Shown here: positions 46,004-56,599 of the stretch, in pieces
Layout: every line of letters begins with the position of its first letter
Numbering within the stretch: the stretch's first letter is position 1
Assembly (NCBI GenBank): GCA_032622095.1
Contig: CP136063.1
Coordinates: 76,917,980-76,981,979 of the forward strand
DNA: 64,000 nucleotides
Reading direction: 5' to 3'
Origin: Siphonodentalium dalli
Taxonomy: Eukaryota > Mollusca > Scaphopoda > Gadilida > Siphonodentaliidae
Program-made: the position numbers and the translations under genes
Notes under the pieces: model-generated
Database searches by the model: none
The model's input: the letters and a program-made list of their open reading frames with translations, nothing else
What the model was told of the DNA's origin: nothing

Positions 46004-48079
46004 AAGAGAGAGAGAGAGAGAGAGATGTTTATTCCTCCAAACATGGAGACAATATGATACAATATATACATACACAAATAAACTGTTGACATATATACAC
46101 AATATAATTTAACATGACTTAATTCCTCAAATACCAAATGAGACACCAGGAGGTCGGATGACTTTAGAGTCACCATATCAAAGACCGAAGAATAGTTAAC
46201 ATAATAATAATTATAAATTTATTGCTGAAATAATTACTGCAAGACAAGATGTTAAGACATCCATGTATTTCTCAGACCGCGCATAATTCGCAAATGAAGC
46301 GGACGCATTGTCCGAATAGCTGCTTCTCGTCGCAGATGAGGTGAATTTCTGCGCTGATGCATCCACCGAAGAAATAGGCTAAGAGGGTTTCTTCTGACAT
46401 TGCTTCCAAGAAGTTGAACGCATGTATTCCAAATCGATCAATTATGGAGTACCAGAATGTGTTCCGCGTTATCAAAGCGAATTCAGACGAGCATTTACTA
46501 TACATATGAAACAATTGATTCGAAAAATTTAGTTTGCAATGATAACATACAGAAGCATTATCATATGTCGTTCTGTTCAGAGTGCGTGCCATGATAACAC
46601 AGTTGGCGAAAAAGGCTGGTTCGTCTCGACATGTAACCCAGAGTTTCCAAATGGAAATTGGATCAGGCTTGACCTTAAAGAAGAATAGCATATCCCCTTG
46701 TGCATAATAACTAGTTTCACGACAATAGTTAGCAGTGAGGCGTTCCTTTATAGTAATTTTCCACATTGATGTAGTCGGAAAAGACCCTGTAGTTGCAAAG
46801 TGTAAGAGGTGATCATATAGGTCATATTTTTTAAGAACGTTTGTAATCTCCGCAAGAAAACCCGTGGGTGGACGGGCATATAACAACATCGCATGGAGAT
46901 TGAACAAAAATATTTCTAAGGCTTGTCTATGACCGTATGGCAAGTTGATGAGCGACCCCAGAAACAAGAGTTTTCTCCTCTCTAGTTCATACTGAATTGG
47001 CAAGACACCAAGCAAGGAGAGAGAAAGAATTGTACTACTTCTCTGAGAGATAAGTTGCATGTTTTTAATGCACATGCGATATGCTCGTTCTAAGCTAAGG
47101 TAATTCGTAGATGAAAGGCTCCACCACATCTCGCAACCATACAGAGCTTTAGGAATGGCTACCTGACTAAACAGTTTAAGGTTTGTCAGAGGAGTGAAAT
47201 CTTTCGAAACCGGGGCGCGACAAGCGGCAAAGAAGCATTTGAGAAGCGTGATCAATGTTCGGGATATGGGAACTTCTAGAATCCTGGAGTATGCCCAGAT
47301 GCGTTACCTGATCGGATTCAGATATTGCACAGGGTCCCATTACAAATGATTTATCTGTTGTGAGCGCTGCTGGTTTGCGAGAGGTGTTGAAGATAACGAT
47401 CTTACTTTTTTCGTGAGAAAATTGGAACCTCCACTTTAAACTGTAGTTGTAGCATATGTCAATGAGTTTTCGCAGACCGTGCTCTGTCAGTGATGTTATC
47501 GTGATATCGTCTGCAGTGGTCGGACACGAGCATGTCAGCGTGCTGATATGCAAACCATGAGGTGAGTCAGACAATGACTTAACAAGGTCGTCAATAAAAA
47601 TAAGGTACAGGAAGGGAGATAAAACATCTCCTTGTCTGGTACCTTGCTCCATTTTGATTGAATGTGTTATAATTCCTTCGTACAATATATAGCTCTCCAC
47701 ATTTGAGTACATGTCAATAAATAATTGGAACAAGTTACCATTTATTCCCATCTCATGCAATTTGTAAATTAGGCCATCGTGCCATACACAGTCAAATGCT
47801 TTTTTCGAATCAAGAAAAGCTGTGAATAAGCGAGACCCATTCGATTTGGCATAGGCTATGCCTTCTTGAAGTTCGAAGGCAGTTACCGAGCAACCAACTC
47901 CTTTCTGGAATCCATTTTGTAGGCTACTCGGAAAATGTTTGAAATTATGGCTCTCCTTAAGTCTTTGAAGAATTATATTCTCACAAATCTTGTATAATAC
48001 AGGAAGGAGCGTGATTGCCCGGTAGCTGTCTGGGTTTTGAATAGGTTTCGGATCTCCTTTGTATATTGGCAAGAAGGTA
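46004..48079 (-). mobile_element. LINE-a: 5'-truncated non-LTR retrotransposon
   Basis: The minus-strand element begins inside the polymerase frame at about 48079 and runs through the stop at 46272 and a 3' UTR to a (CT)n tail, seen as agagag at 46004-46024. The 3' UTR shares 'ggaggaataaacat' with LINE-b. Endonuclease and the N-terminal part are missing, the usual result of incomplete reverse transcription. I could not identify a clear target duplication. Confidence 0.9.
46272..48079 (-). pseudogene. LINE-a reverse transcriptase, frameshifted
   Basis: It would copy the element's RNA into DNA at a nicked target. The upstream frame (48072-47176, 298 codons) has the palm motifs: SYRAITLLPVLYKICENII (residues 16-34), motif A LDSKKAFDCVWH (88), motif B GTRQGDVLSP (144) and motif C as TADD (186-189), followed by KSKIVIFN (222). 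All three catalytic aspartates are present, but the residue before ADD is threonine, where tyrosine or phenylalanine is usual. The downstream frame (47255-46272, 327 codons) carries YGCEMW (39-44) and a zinc-binding CCHC motif, C237-x2-C240-x9-H250-x4-C255. The two frames overlap at 47176-47255 and are joined by a frameshift there. Together with the missing 5' part, this makes it inactive. The family is probably CR1/jockey-like, judged from motif style only. Confidence 0.93.
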
Positions 48080-49017
48080 TGAGTATCATAATATTACTCG
48101 GTTTAAGGGCGATTTTACCCTATAGTTCGATAACATGCTAGTCTGGACAAAATTGTCATATCTAATTAATAATGCAGATTATAATATTCGAACTTGTACC
48201 TTCTTATAATTAATAATAATGGGCTAGTTTTATATAGCGCCCAATCACATGAGTCCCCAAGTGCTTAAAGTGATGTGAAACACTCCGGTTGGGTGATCAA
48301 ATAGAAATGGAGAATTATTTTGCTCAAAGTAGTTATTTTTATGAATATTAATCCAAATTTACAACACACACCGTCAGTCTTATATATTTATTAAATGCAA
48401 TGAGTATCGACGGCGAAATCATTTGCGTTAGATTATCGCCGATTGTTGCGTCCCGAGTCGAGATGTAAATATTTACAACTGAGCGTTGTTTAGACAGTGT
48501 TTTCTGTGGAGTTGTATGGTCGATAAGCCTTGATATTTTGGGCGATGTTGGTAGAATGCTACATTCCTCCAGTTGGCATAGCGCCTGCGTACTAATTTAT
48601 CTGTTTTACGCACCCGAAGAACTCCTTAATATGCAGTTAAACAGTTACTTTATTACCACAGTTCTCCAGCAATGCCCAATCTAATGCCTGCTGTCATTTT
48701 ACAGGCGCTTCACTAGAGTGACGAGACACGTATATAACTGGTTCAGTGCTGAAAGCCCATATTTGGACCCTATGTAAGAGTGCTGGAAGCCCAGATATGG
48801 GCTTTGGCAATTACACTGTCTCGTTTAGTCTACTCTTGTTTAGTTTAATCATTTAAATAGCGTTTGTCAGGTAATATTTAAGAAATATTGTTAAATATAT
48901 AATTAAATTGTGACATTGTGAAGTTTGAATGGATGCCGACCAATAAAACTGTCAGAAAAGGTACTTCTATCGCGAAAAGTTTGAGAAAATTTACAAATGT
49001 TTTGCCCAAAGGCGGCC
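48080..49017. other. Diverged repeat, otherwise unremarkable
   Basis: 48208-48275 ('ttttatatagcgcccaatca') resembles a widespread invertebrate repeat end. 48380-48510 shares 'gtaaatatttacaa' and flanking order with 53930-54035. No coding signal. Confidence 0.4.
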
Positions 49018-49363
49018 GACAATGAAGCTCATAACCATAACCTAATCAGACATCCAGGCTCATATCCATAACCTACTTTGACAAACAGACAACCAGGCTC
49101 ATAACCATAGCCAAATGAGACATTCAGGCCCATAACCATAGCATAATGAGACATCCAGACTCATAACCATAGCCTAATGAGACATCCAGAACCCATAACC
49201 ATAGTCTAATGAAACATCCAGGCTCATAACCATAGCCTAATGGCAAATAAGACATCTAGGCCCATAGCCATAGCCTAATGAGACATCCAGACTCATAGCG
49301 ATAGCCTAATGAGACATCCAGGATCATAACCATAGCCTAGTGAGACATCCAGGCTCATAACAT
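49018..49363. repeat. ~30-bp minisatellite, about 11 units
   Basis: The unit is 'ctcataaccatagcctaatg' plus 'agacatccagg', with substitutions and small indels between units. Moderately degenerate. Confidence 0.93.
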
Positions 49364-50159
49364 AATCACAAATGTATATATATGGGGGTCATATTTGAGA
49401 AAAGAGCGCAAATTACCTACTCCGAGCATAAAATTCAATGATTTTCTGTATATTGAAATAAATATACGCATTTTATTATGTGTATGTATATGATATTTAG
49501 CAGCGAACCAAATAATATACTCATCCTTCACACGAACTTGCGCCCAACACGGTATGTTCCTATATTTCGCGTCCTGGTATACCACGAGGCCGTCAAAAAC
49601 GAGTGACCAAGCTCAAGGGTCACACCATGGCGCGATATTTGAACAGCGTTTTGCTCGACAGCCACACATCGCATAATCCGACCCAAACTCCATGCAGCGC
49701 CCTCTACGTTAGCACTGCGATATAGCACTGCCACAATGATGGTACTTTGCGGACCGATACATCTATTTTTACAAGTCGTCGGAACTATATTTAGTCACCT
49801 ATATTATCTTATTTTGACCACCAAAAGTTTGCAATAATGGTAATTCTTTCGGTATTGATAAGAACAATATAGACTGAGCCAGACATAGGCAATTTTAATC
49901 CTAAAACATAAGAACTAAGAACACGTAAGAAATCCTTACCAAATGTCCTTATGGCAGTGATATCGCAGCGGAGCGATTGGAGATAACTCTGCTTGGAGTT
50001 TGAATCCGACCAAGCCACCGTTGTGGGAGATTTAATAATCCACCGGCGTTCGGCGAACTCATGCCGGTGAGTTCTCATCAGTACACGTCGGGCAGCTAAC
50101 CATGCGCTTAGGCCATCGAACACGTGTAGTTATATAGCACGGGCCCAGGGTCCATGCTG
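49364..50159. other. No recognisable feature
   Basis: Frames of 104 and 76 codons on the minus strand have no recognisable motif. Confidence 0.45.
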
Positions 50160-50690
50160 CCGATTCTAAACAGGGTGCCTCGCATATATAAGAGAATGCA
50201 TTGGCCTGACAGTATTTACATTGACTTTGTAAGCCAGTGCGTTATCTTTTCGTGTATATATGCGAGGCTCCCTATGTGAAACTCACAAATTTAACCCTTT
50301 ACCCAACAAACCGGCCAAAACCGGCCAAATAAAGCTTCAACAGCCTAAAATATCTTCGGTCTGTCTCAATAGAACCATACAAATATGGATATCATTGGAA
50401 CCGGCTCCTTGACCACATTGTGATAGTTACAGTTATGCGCTGTGCCAATGCATTCTCTTATATATGCGAGTCGACCATAGGTCGCCTCGCATATACAAGA
50501 GAATGCATTGGCCTAAAAAAATGCATTCTCTTATATATGCGAGGCGACCTATGGTCGACTCGCATATATAAGAGAATGCATTGGCACAGGGCCATTCTGT
50601 TGGGTAAAGGGTTAAGAGAATGCACTGGTAATGATCTTTAATGCTTCACTAGCGCTGCTCCCGCATGAAATGGTAAACATTATTTACTTG
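50160..50690 (+). mobile_element. Family H element, copy H3, split by MITE A5
   Basis: The left half (50176-50290) has 'gcctcgcatatataagagaa' and 'gcgaggctccctatg'. The right half (50616-50690) has 'gcactggtaatgatctttaa' and 'agcgctgctcccgcatgaaa'. A5 sits between them at a TTAA. H4 at 61150-61245 shows the same junction uninterrupted. Confidence 0.78.
50291..50615 (+). mobile_element. TTAA-flanked MITE, family A, copy A5 (short spacer)
   Basis: TTAA at 50291-50294 and 50612-50615, ends as in A1. The two palindromes are separated by only a few bases, a shorter version than A1 to A3. The empty site lies at about 61183-61186 in the duplicate. Confidence 0.9.
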
Positions 50691-51210
50691 TTTACTTATA
50701 TTCTACGAATATAGCACCATAGATTATGTACATGACTCCACTCTGCGAGTACCACCTATGGTGCTATTACTTATCACAACAATCACTTGTGGCTGGAACA
50801 ATTTGTGTTAGTGGCAGAGGCGCCGGATCATAACAACGAGATATCCAGAAATAAACAGAACATAATGGTTACTCTCTATACTCTGTACTATATTTATATT
50901 ATAATATTTATTAGCGGCATGCATATCTCTCTCAAAGTCGCAAATTAAATCTAGAGATTGCTTGCTGTGTCGGTGGGTCGACTGAAACACGAATAACGTA
51001 CACACGGATTTAAAATACTCTTGAAAGACTTACAAAAAATTACATAAATTAACTAAAGACGTACTCTGGACTGTATACTATTTTTTTTTAATCTTGTAGT
51101 TTACTTTCGATTCTGCAGTGCAAACAATTGTCGAGAATTCGCATCTGACAGAAACCATATTGACAGATGCTGAATAATCTACATAATTATTTCTTCTAAG
51201 TTCTATTGGT

Positions 51211-51718
51211 TTAAAAGGCACGGGCGGCGTTCGTTGCAGAAATATTCATATTTGTTCAAATCGCCATCAACAGAATGAATATTAAAATATATATAGTTTT
51301 GTTCATATGCCAAACATAATCAGCGCGTAAATAGCATATTGTCGTCAAGACGTACATGGCGTACGTAAACAAGAGCCTGCTCGTGTTACATAAGTTTTGC
51401 TTCTGTTTACATAACACAGCGCAATTCTATTGGTTTATCACACACAAATGATATAAACGCTCTTTATGTTTCCATATCTTTATGTTTACGATATCCGGAT
51501 CTAAACAAAAGCCAGGTTGTGTAACGTTTTTTTTGCTTTTGTTTACATAACAAAGGAAAAACATTTGACAATAACATACTGTTTATATATGCCATATTTC
51601 TGATTGGTATAAGAACAAAGTCTGTCTATATTTTACTATTATTTATGTTTATGGCGGTTTTTGACGGAGCTGAATATGTTAACAGCATACCCACCGCCAA
51701 CGCCTCCCGTATCTTTAA
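51211..51718 (+). mobile_element. TTAA-flanked element, family G (divergent subfamily), copy G5
   Basis: TTAAAAGGCACGGGCGGC at the left and CCCGTATCTTTAA at the right, TTAA at both ends. Belongs with G6 and G7 to a subfamily with 'ggcggcgttcgttgcagaaa' arms, distinct from G1-G4. Confidence 0.85.
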
Positions 51719-51870
51719 CCTTTTCTATCACCAATGGATTATCACATTCAAATACATTTGTTTTGGTGTAAACTCACTTAGTGTGTCAAGTGTTAATTAT
51801 TTCTAATATTTCAAGGGGGACAAAGTCAATATATTAGCGAAAAATTAGACTTAATTCTCAAAGTGCATGT

Positions 51871-51979
51871 ACAGTAATTCCCGAAGTAATTGACCCCTTA
51901 ACCACAGCAAAATTATGGGTAATTTTTCAGGATTTAGTCGGAAATATGGCTTGTTGCCATTTATCGGAAAGCTCTCGGC
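51871..51979. mobile_element. Family K MITE, copy K2, right arm lost
   Basis: TA plus CAGTAATTCCC, then the complete left arm to 'ggaaagctctcgg', where it stops at the palindrome centre. The sister copy K3 keeps the right arm. Confidence 0.85.
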
Positions 51980-52663
51980 GTTGTTGACGCTGCCTGTAGT
52001 CATGCATATATCGGTAACTGGTACCACCTTTCCATTGAGAAGTGAGACTGTTTCTGCATAGTGATGTGGGGGGGGACTAACACGCATAATTCTTTATTGT
52101 TGCAGCAACGCCAAACAATGTTCTGCGTTATTGCATGGAGTACTACATTTATTTCTATGCTGCCGAGAATGTGCAATACTATTTGGCGGTGATAGTTTAT
52201 AGTCGCCCTATATAAGGTCCTGTTCAAAATATTCCCTGTCGAATGTGGCACACACGCAAACATGTACTTTTATATATATCTGAAAGGAATCGATGAGTAT
52301 CTATGTCCAGATTAAAAGGAAGCTCTGAGGTCTCGGAGGCTGATAGTTTTGTGATATATGTTATGGATATTCAGCTAATATAAGTTGGAACCTTTATCAC
52401 CCAATTTATATAATAGCAATAAGTGCCGGTTTGAAAGGAAACCTTTGATGGTCCCGAACGTTACGTTCACCCAGAAGACCAAACACATTCGTGTGCCATT
52501 TAATATGCCGGTATATAAATTTATTCCACGCAATTTGCTAGACAATCAAAGGGAATATGGCCCATTGCTATTAGGGGTAACAACCTTGAATTCAGATACT
52601 AGACTTAGACTGTAAGCCATGCGTGCTAATGTGAAGGTCAAAACATAAAGAAAAGTTTCCTTG

Positions 52664-53193
52664 TTAAATATACGGGCGGCGTTGGCGGTGGGTATGCTGT
52701 TAAAATATTCAGCTCCGTCAATAACCGCCATAAACAGAAAGAATAGTAAAATATAGACATAGTTTGTTCTTATACCAATCAGAAATATGGCATAAACAGT
52801 ATGTTATTGTCAAATGTTTTTCCTTTGTTATGTAAACAAAAGCAAAAAAACCGCAACAGAACCTGGCTTTTGTTTAGATCCGGATATGGTAAACATAAAG
52901 AGCGTTGTTTGTTACTGTTTTCCTGATATGGAAATAATAAAGAGCTTTTTTATCATTTGTGTGTGATTAACCAATAGAATTGCGCTGTGTTATGTAAACA
53001 GAAGCAAAACTTCTGTAACACCTGAAGGTTCTTGTTTACGTGCACCATCGTTCGTCTTGACGTCAATATACTATTTACGCGCTGATTATGTTTGACATAT
53101 GGACAAAACTATATATATTTTATTATTCCTTCCGTTGATGGTGATTTGAACAAATATGAATATTTCTGCAACGAACGCCACCCGTACCTTTAA
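52664..53193 (-). mobile_element. TTAA-flanked element, family G (divergent subfamily), copy G6
   Basis: TTAA at both ends, inverse orientation to G5. The duplication breakpoint (52906/62620) lies inside it, so the partner G7 is cut. Confidence 0.86.
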
Positions 53194-53430
53194 GGTGTGT
53201 TCACAAGCTGGAGAATCCGCCCAGAAATTCGTAGTAGAGTGTTGTAGAGTGCTGTATGGTATTAATGACAAACAACAATCTTTAAATGCACATGCCCCAT
53301 CTTTTACTACATGCGCATTGAGATTTATGTTAATTCATCAAGTTATTACACAACTGTCATTTACCCGAAATTAGTCTTAAAATATCGGAAAGGAATCATT
53401 CGTGCAATAACTCGTGGCATAACATTTAGT

Positions 53431-53729
53431 CTACGTTCACACAGATAGCAAAATGTGTTGACATATTTTCACACAAAAAATTCATAAATAGATGGCTATC
53501 TATATAGTGCGGACATTTGAGTGATACATTTTTTAATTATATAATATACATATATATCTTTATTTGTTGTATAACCTATTATATAATGAGCTATAAAACA
53601 GCATGAATATTTTTATGTAATTCACAAAATTATCACCCAAATGTCCGCAATATATATTAGATAGCCCTCTAAGAAGAATCTTATGGAACTGCATAGTGTC
53701 AACAAATTTTGCTATATGTGTGAACGCAG
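53431..53729. mobile_element. TIR element, ~300 bp (CTACGTTCACACA ends)
   Basis: 'cgttcacacagatagcaaaa' pairs with 'ttttgctatatgtgtgaacg' at the ends, and 'tagtgcggacatttgagtga' pairs with 'tcacccaaatgtccgca' internally. The 103-codon minus-strand frame across it is an artefact. Confidence 0.82.
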
Positions 53730-54044
53730 CCTTGTGTGAAATTTCACTTGCGTGCTGAATATAGTAATAACTAAATAAAGAGCGTTTATTTTTATAGTTA
53801 TGTAGAACACTCCTCTTGGGTGGTCGAATGTAAATAGAGATTAATCGTGCCCATGCATACACACTAGCCATTTGTGTATATGGAATGTCATATCAAACTT
53901 GACAGCATTATTCCTACATGAATTAAATGCACTCTCGTTGGCGGGATAATTGCCGTTTGTTTATTGCCGATAAATTTGTCCAGATATAAGGCGTAAATAT
54001 TTACAATTGTCCGTACAAGGTGGTGTTTCAGGCGTCGTGTTTTA
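53730..54044. other. Diverged repeat related to 48260-48510
   Basis: 'gtaaatatttacaattgtc' and its flanks resemble 48460-48490. No coding signal. Confidence 0.4.
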
Positions 54045-54295
54045 TTAACCCTTCCATGACGGGAGTCGCGCTGATGCAGCATTAAAGACAATGTGCCAGT
54101 GCATTCTCGAATATCGGCGAGTTTCCCATAGAGAGCTTCGCATATATATAAGAGAGCGCACTGGCGAACAAGGTCAATGTAAATATTATTAGGACAATAC
54201 ATGCTCTTATTATGAGTATTATATGGGATACTCACAAATGCACTGGCACAGGGTTTTCGCAAGATTTCAGGAAGCTCCAGTCATGCAACGGTTAA
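54045..54295 (-). mobile_element. TTAA-flanked MITE, family H, copy H2 (complete)
   Basis: TTAACCCTTCCATGACGGGA at the left and 'tccagtcatgcaacggttaa' at the right. Imperfect terminal inverted repeats inside TTAA. Internal 'cttcgcatatatataagaga' resembles the family A palindrome. Confidence 0.82.
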
Positions 54296-54538
54296 AATGT
54301 AAATATACGATCAGTCTCGTTGGAATACATCGGCATATTTGAAAGCTACATATTACAGTGGGCCTATACATGTATATGCTTCAATACTCACTTGTAAGTT
54401 TTAGTCATGGAAATAAGCCCACAGTATGTGTTTAATGTTTACATATAGGGTGAAATGGAAAGGTAAACAACGATGATAATTAGCTCATAATTTCAATATG
54501 CGGCTGCCATTCTGTTGTTGCAATAAGTTTTCAGAGTA

Positions 54539-55431
54539 TTAAGGGGGAGACGCACGTTTTGCATAAATCCAGCAAAAAATGGCAAGAGATTTTCAACAAA
54601 GAATTTTTTGGGATATATCTGGCGAAAAATCTTCAATTTCACATCTCATCAACCGCATTGTATATAGAATCTGAACAATTATTAAGAGGCGATGCAAACA
54701 TTGGATTTTAATACATTTGAGAGGTAGTAAATACCATTTTCCCTTTTGTCCCTTCGGTGGCTAGAACTGCTAGAATAATTAATAATTTCATCCAACACTC
54801 CAATCACCAAATAGCATATTGTCTTGGCTCTATGAGAGGATGCTTCGTTTGTAGCATAATGTTGAGTTAGATTTTTAATTGTATATTATAGCATCATACC
54901 CCCATATATTATAATGAAGACTAAAGCAGTCATAAATATTCCAACCCAATGAAAACAAATGTTGATATGCGGTGTGGTCCACTCAAACAGGGAGTAATCA
55001 ATTGGAATTAGGCCACTCGTCAAGAGATATGGTGGTCAGTTTTAACTTGATTATGAACCAATGACCCAGAACTCATCTCAGTTCAATGTTGCATTGCGCA
55101 ACAGGCATGACATGAACATTCTCAAATATAGAATATTATTTATCCTCTCATGATCTTCAGATATGATATCATGGATATATGAACCGCACTTTTGAAAACA
55201 AATATATTTCACAGAAGTTCTTTGTACCGGAACACAGTAAAATTTTAAACATATTTCATGCCATAAAAGTAAAGTAACTGAGGATATAGTATCCAATGAT
55301 TTGATGGTTCTTAAATATTGTGTCACAATAATCGATTGTAGCAAATTTAACAAAGAAATTCCTGACATATTTTGAGAAAATCCATTTTGAAATAGCAGGA
55401 CATTTTGGCAAAAAGTGCGTCTGACCCTTAA
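54539..55431 (+). mobile_element. TTAA-flanked element, family E, copy E2 (complete)
   Basis: TTAA at 54539-54542 and 55428-55431. The ends GGGGGAGACGCACGTTTTGC and, inverted, GGGTCAGACGCACTTTTTGC make a TIR of about 20 bp. Aligned to E1 it lacks the F insertion, showing one TTAA at 55311-55314. The 152-codon minus-strand frame inside is not conserved in E1. Confidence 0.9.
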
Positions 55432-56599
55432 TAAAACTATTTTGATTCCCGTAACGAAATAAAAGCAGGTGCTATGTTTAAATTTTTTGTCCTGAAGCTT
55501 AAGATTTGCTTTGCTTACAATGACGACTGTGTGCATAGATATGACCAGAGCCCCATGAACCGTTACACAACACGAGTCCCTCCGTGCATTGCAATTTTCA
55601 AGTATGGCACGATTTCAACAGAGGCACGATTTCGGTTTATAATGTTGCTGCCAGAAAACACTTATTGGTGGGCATGTGTCTCTGCATGTCAGCCAGATAA
55701 CTTGTCGACCAGAAATTTTTGGCCGGAAAAGTGATTAGAAAATTATATCGCTCCTTATTTTCAAGTAACGATTTGAGTATTGGCACGCATGTGTATCGCG
55801 ATTCTATTAAAGTGATGTGAAACGTAAATTGAACCTCACAATTGAGTTCCCTGCGTCATTCTGTGGGAAGAGTGAATAAAATAACTCAGATACACGAAAT
55901 CCCCCATCCTGAAGTCAGTTTGTACACATTATACGGCCATTCGGCTAACTATTTATATTCATCAATCGTCCCGATTAATCTCACCATAATAACACGAAAA
56001 TACAAACCGATGCGTTGTCTTGTGCAGTCACGGAAATGCCCGAGCACTTCCGACTCGATTGGGATTGAATCGGGTTTCGTTCTCAGAAATGGCTTCTAGG
56101 GAGGATGACCGTTCGCTGGAATAGCGTCATGCACATCAGAATATTAAAGCGAAAAACAAATTGACATCGCAATCGGTAGTCAATTCGACAGGGAAGGAAT
56201 AGAAAGGGAATTGTTGCGTGAAATCACAAACGGAAGAACATTGGCCGAGTTAGTGGCAAAGATTATAATCGAACAGTGATCGAGAGGTAATAATTCCAAA
56301 ATGTTACTATTTATAGAAAATTGTAAGCGCATTGACCGAATTTTTACATCAATCTGGCCGCAAGCACAGTACCGTGCAGAAAGAGTTGTCTTACTTTTGT
56401 AACTCAAAACTGTTTATTACATTATACCTGTACAATAGTACAAATAATTGGTATTCAATATGCCAGTACAGAACATTTGTTAGCTCATTGGCCATGAAAT
56501 GTTTTTAATGGCAAATTCTGTTGTCAAGCTTTAGTAAGCACTATTCATTCTGATGGATGATAACTATAATGGAAAGCCTTCTTCACATGTATTAGCTAA
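55432..56599. other. No recognisable feature
   Basis: Frames up to 86 codons without recognisable motifs. No partner in the window. Confidence 0.45.

Larger units (their letters stand above)
50616..52906 (+). repeat. Segmental duplication, copy 1 (partner 61187-62620)
   Basis: 50616-50958 matches 61187-61529 and about 51930-52906 matches 61546-62620, nearly base for base in long stretches ('gcggcatgcatatctctctc', 'aatttgctagacaatcaaag'). The middle 0.97 kb, which holds element G5, is missing in copy 2. Reading frames within it, such as 52385-52615, carry indels in the partner, so they are not conserved. Confidence 0.9.

Noticed and set aside
46000-48085. Possible LINE-a target duplication around 'ggcaaga' at both ends
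   Set aside because: The word at the 48.07-kb end lies within the polymerase frame, so the match is probably chance.
52385-52615. 76-codon frame in the segmental duplication
   Set aside because: The partner copy has several indels in it, so the frame is not maintained.
53560-53871. 103-codon minus-strand frame
   Set aside because: It spans one arm of an inverted-repeat element, with low-complexity composition.
55078-55536. 152-codon minus-strand frame in element E2
   Set aside because: Not conserved in E1, and no transposase or other motif.
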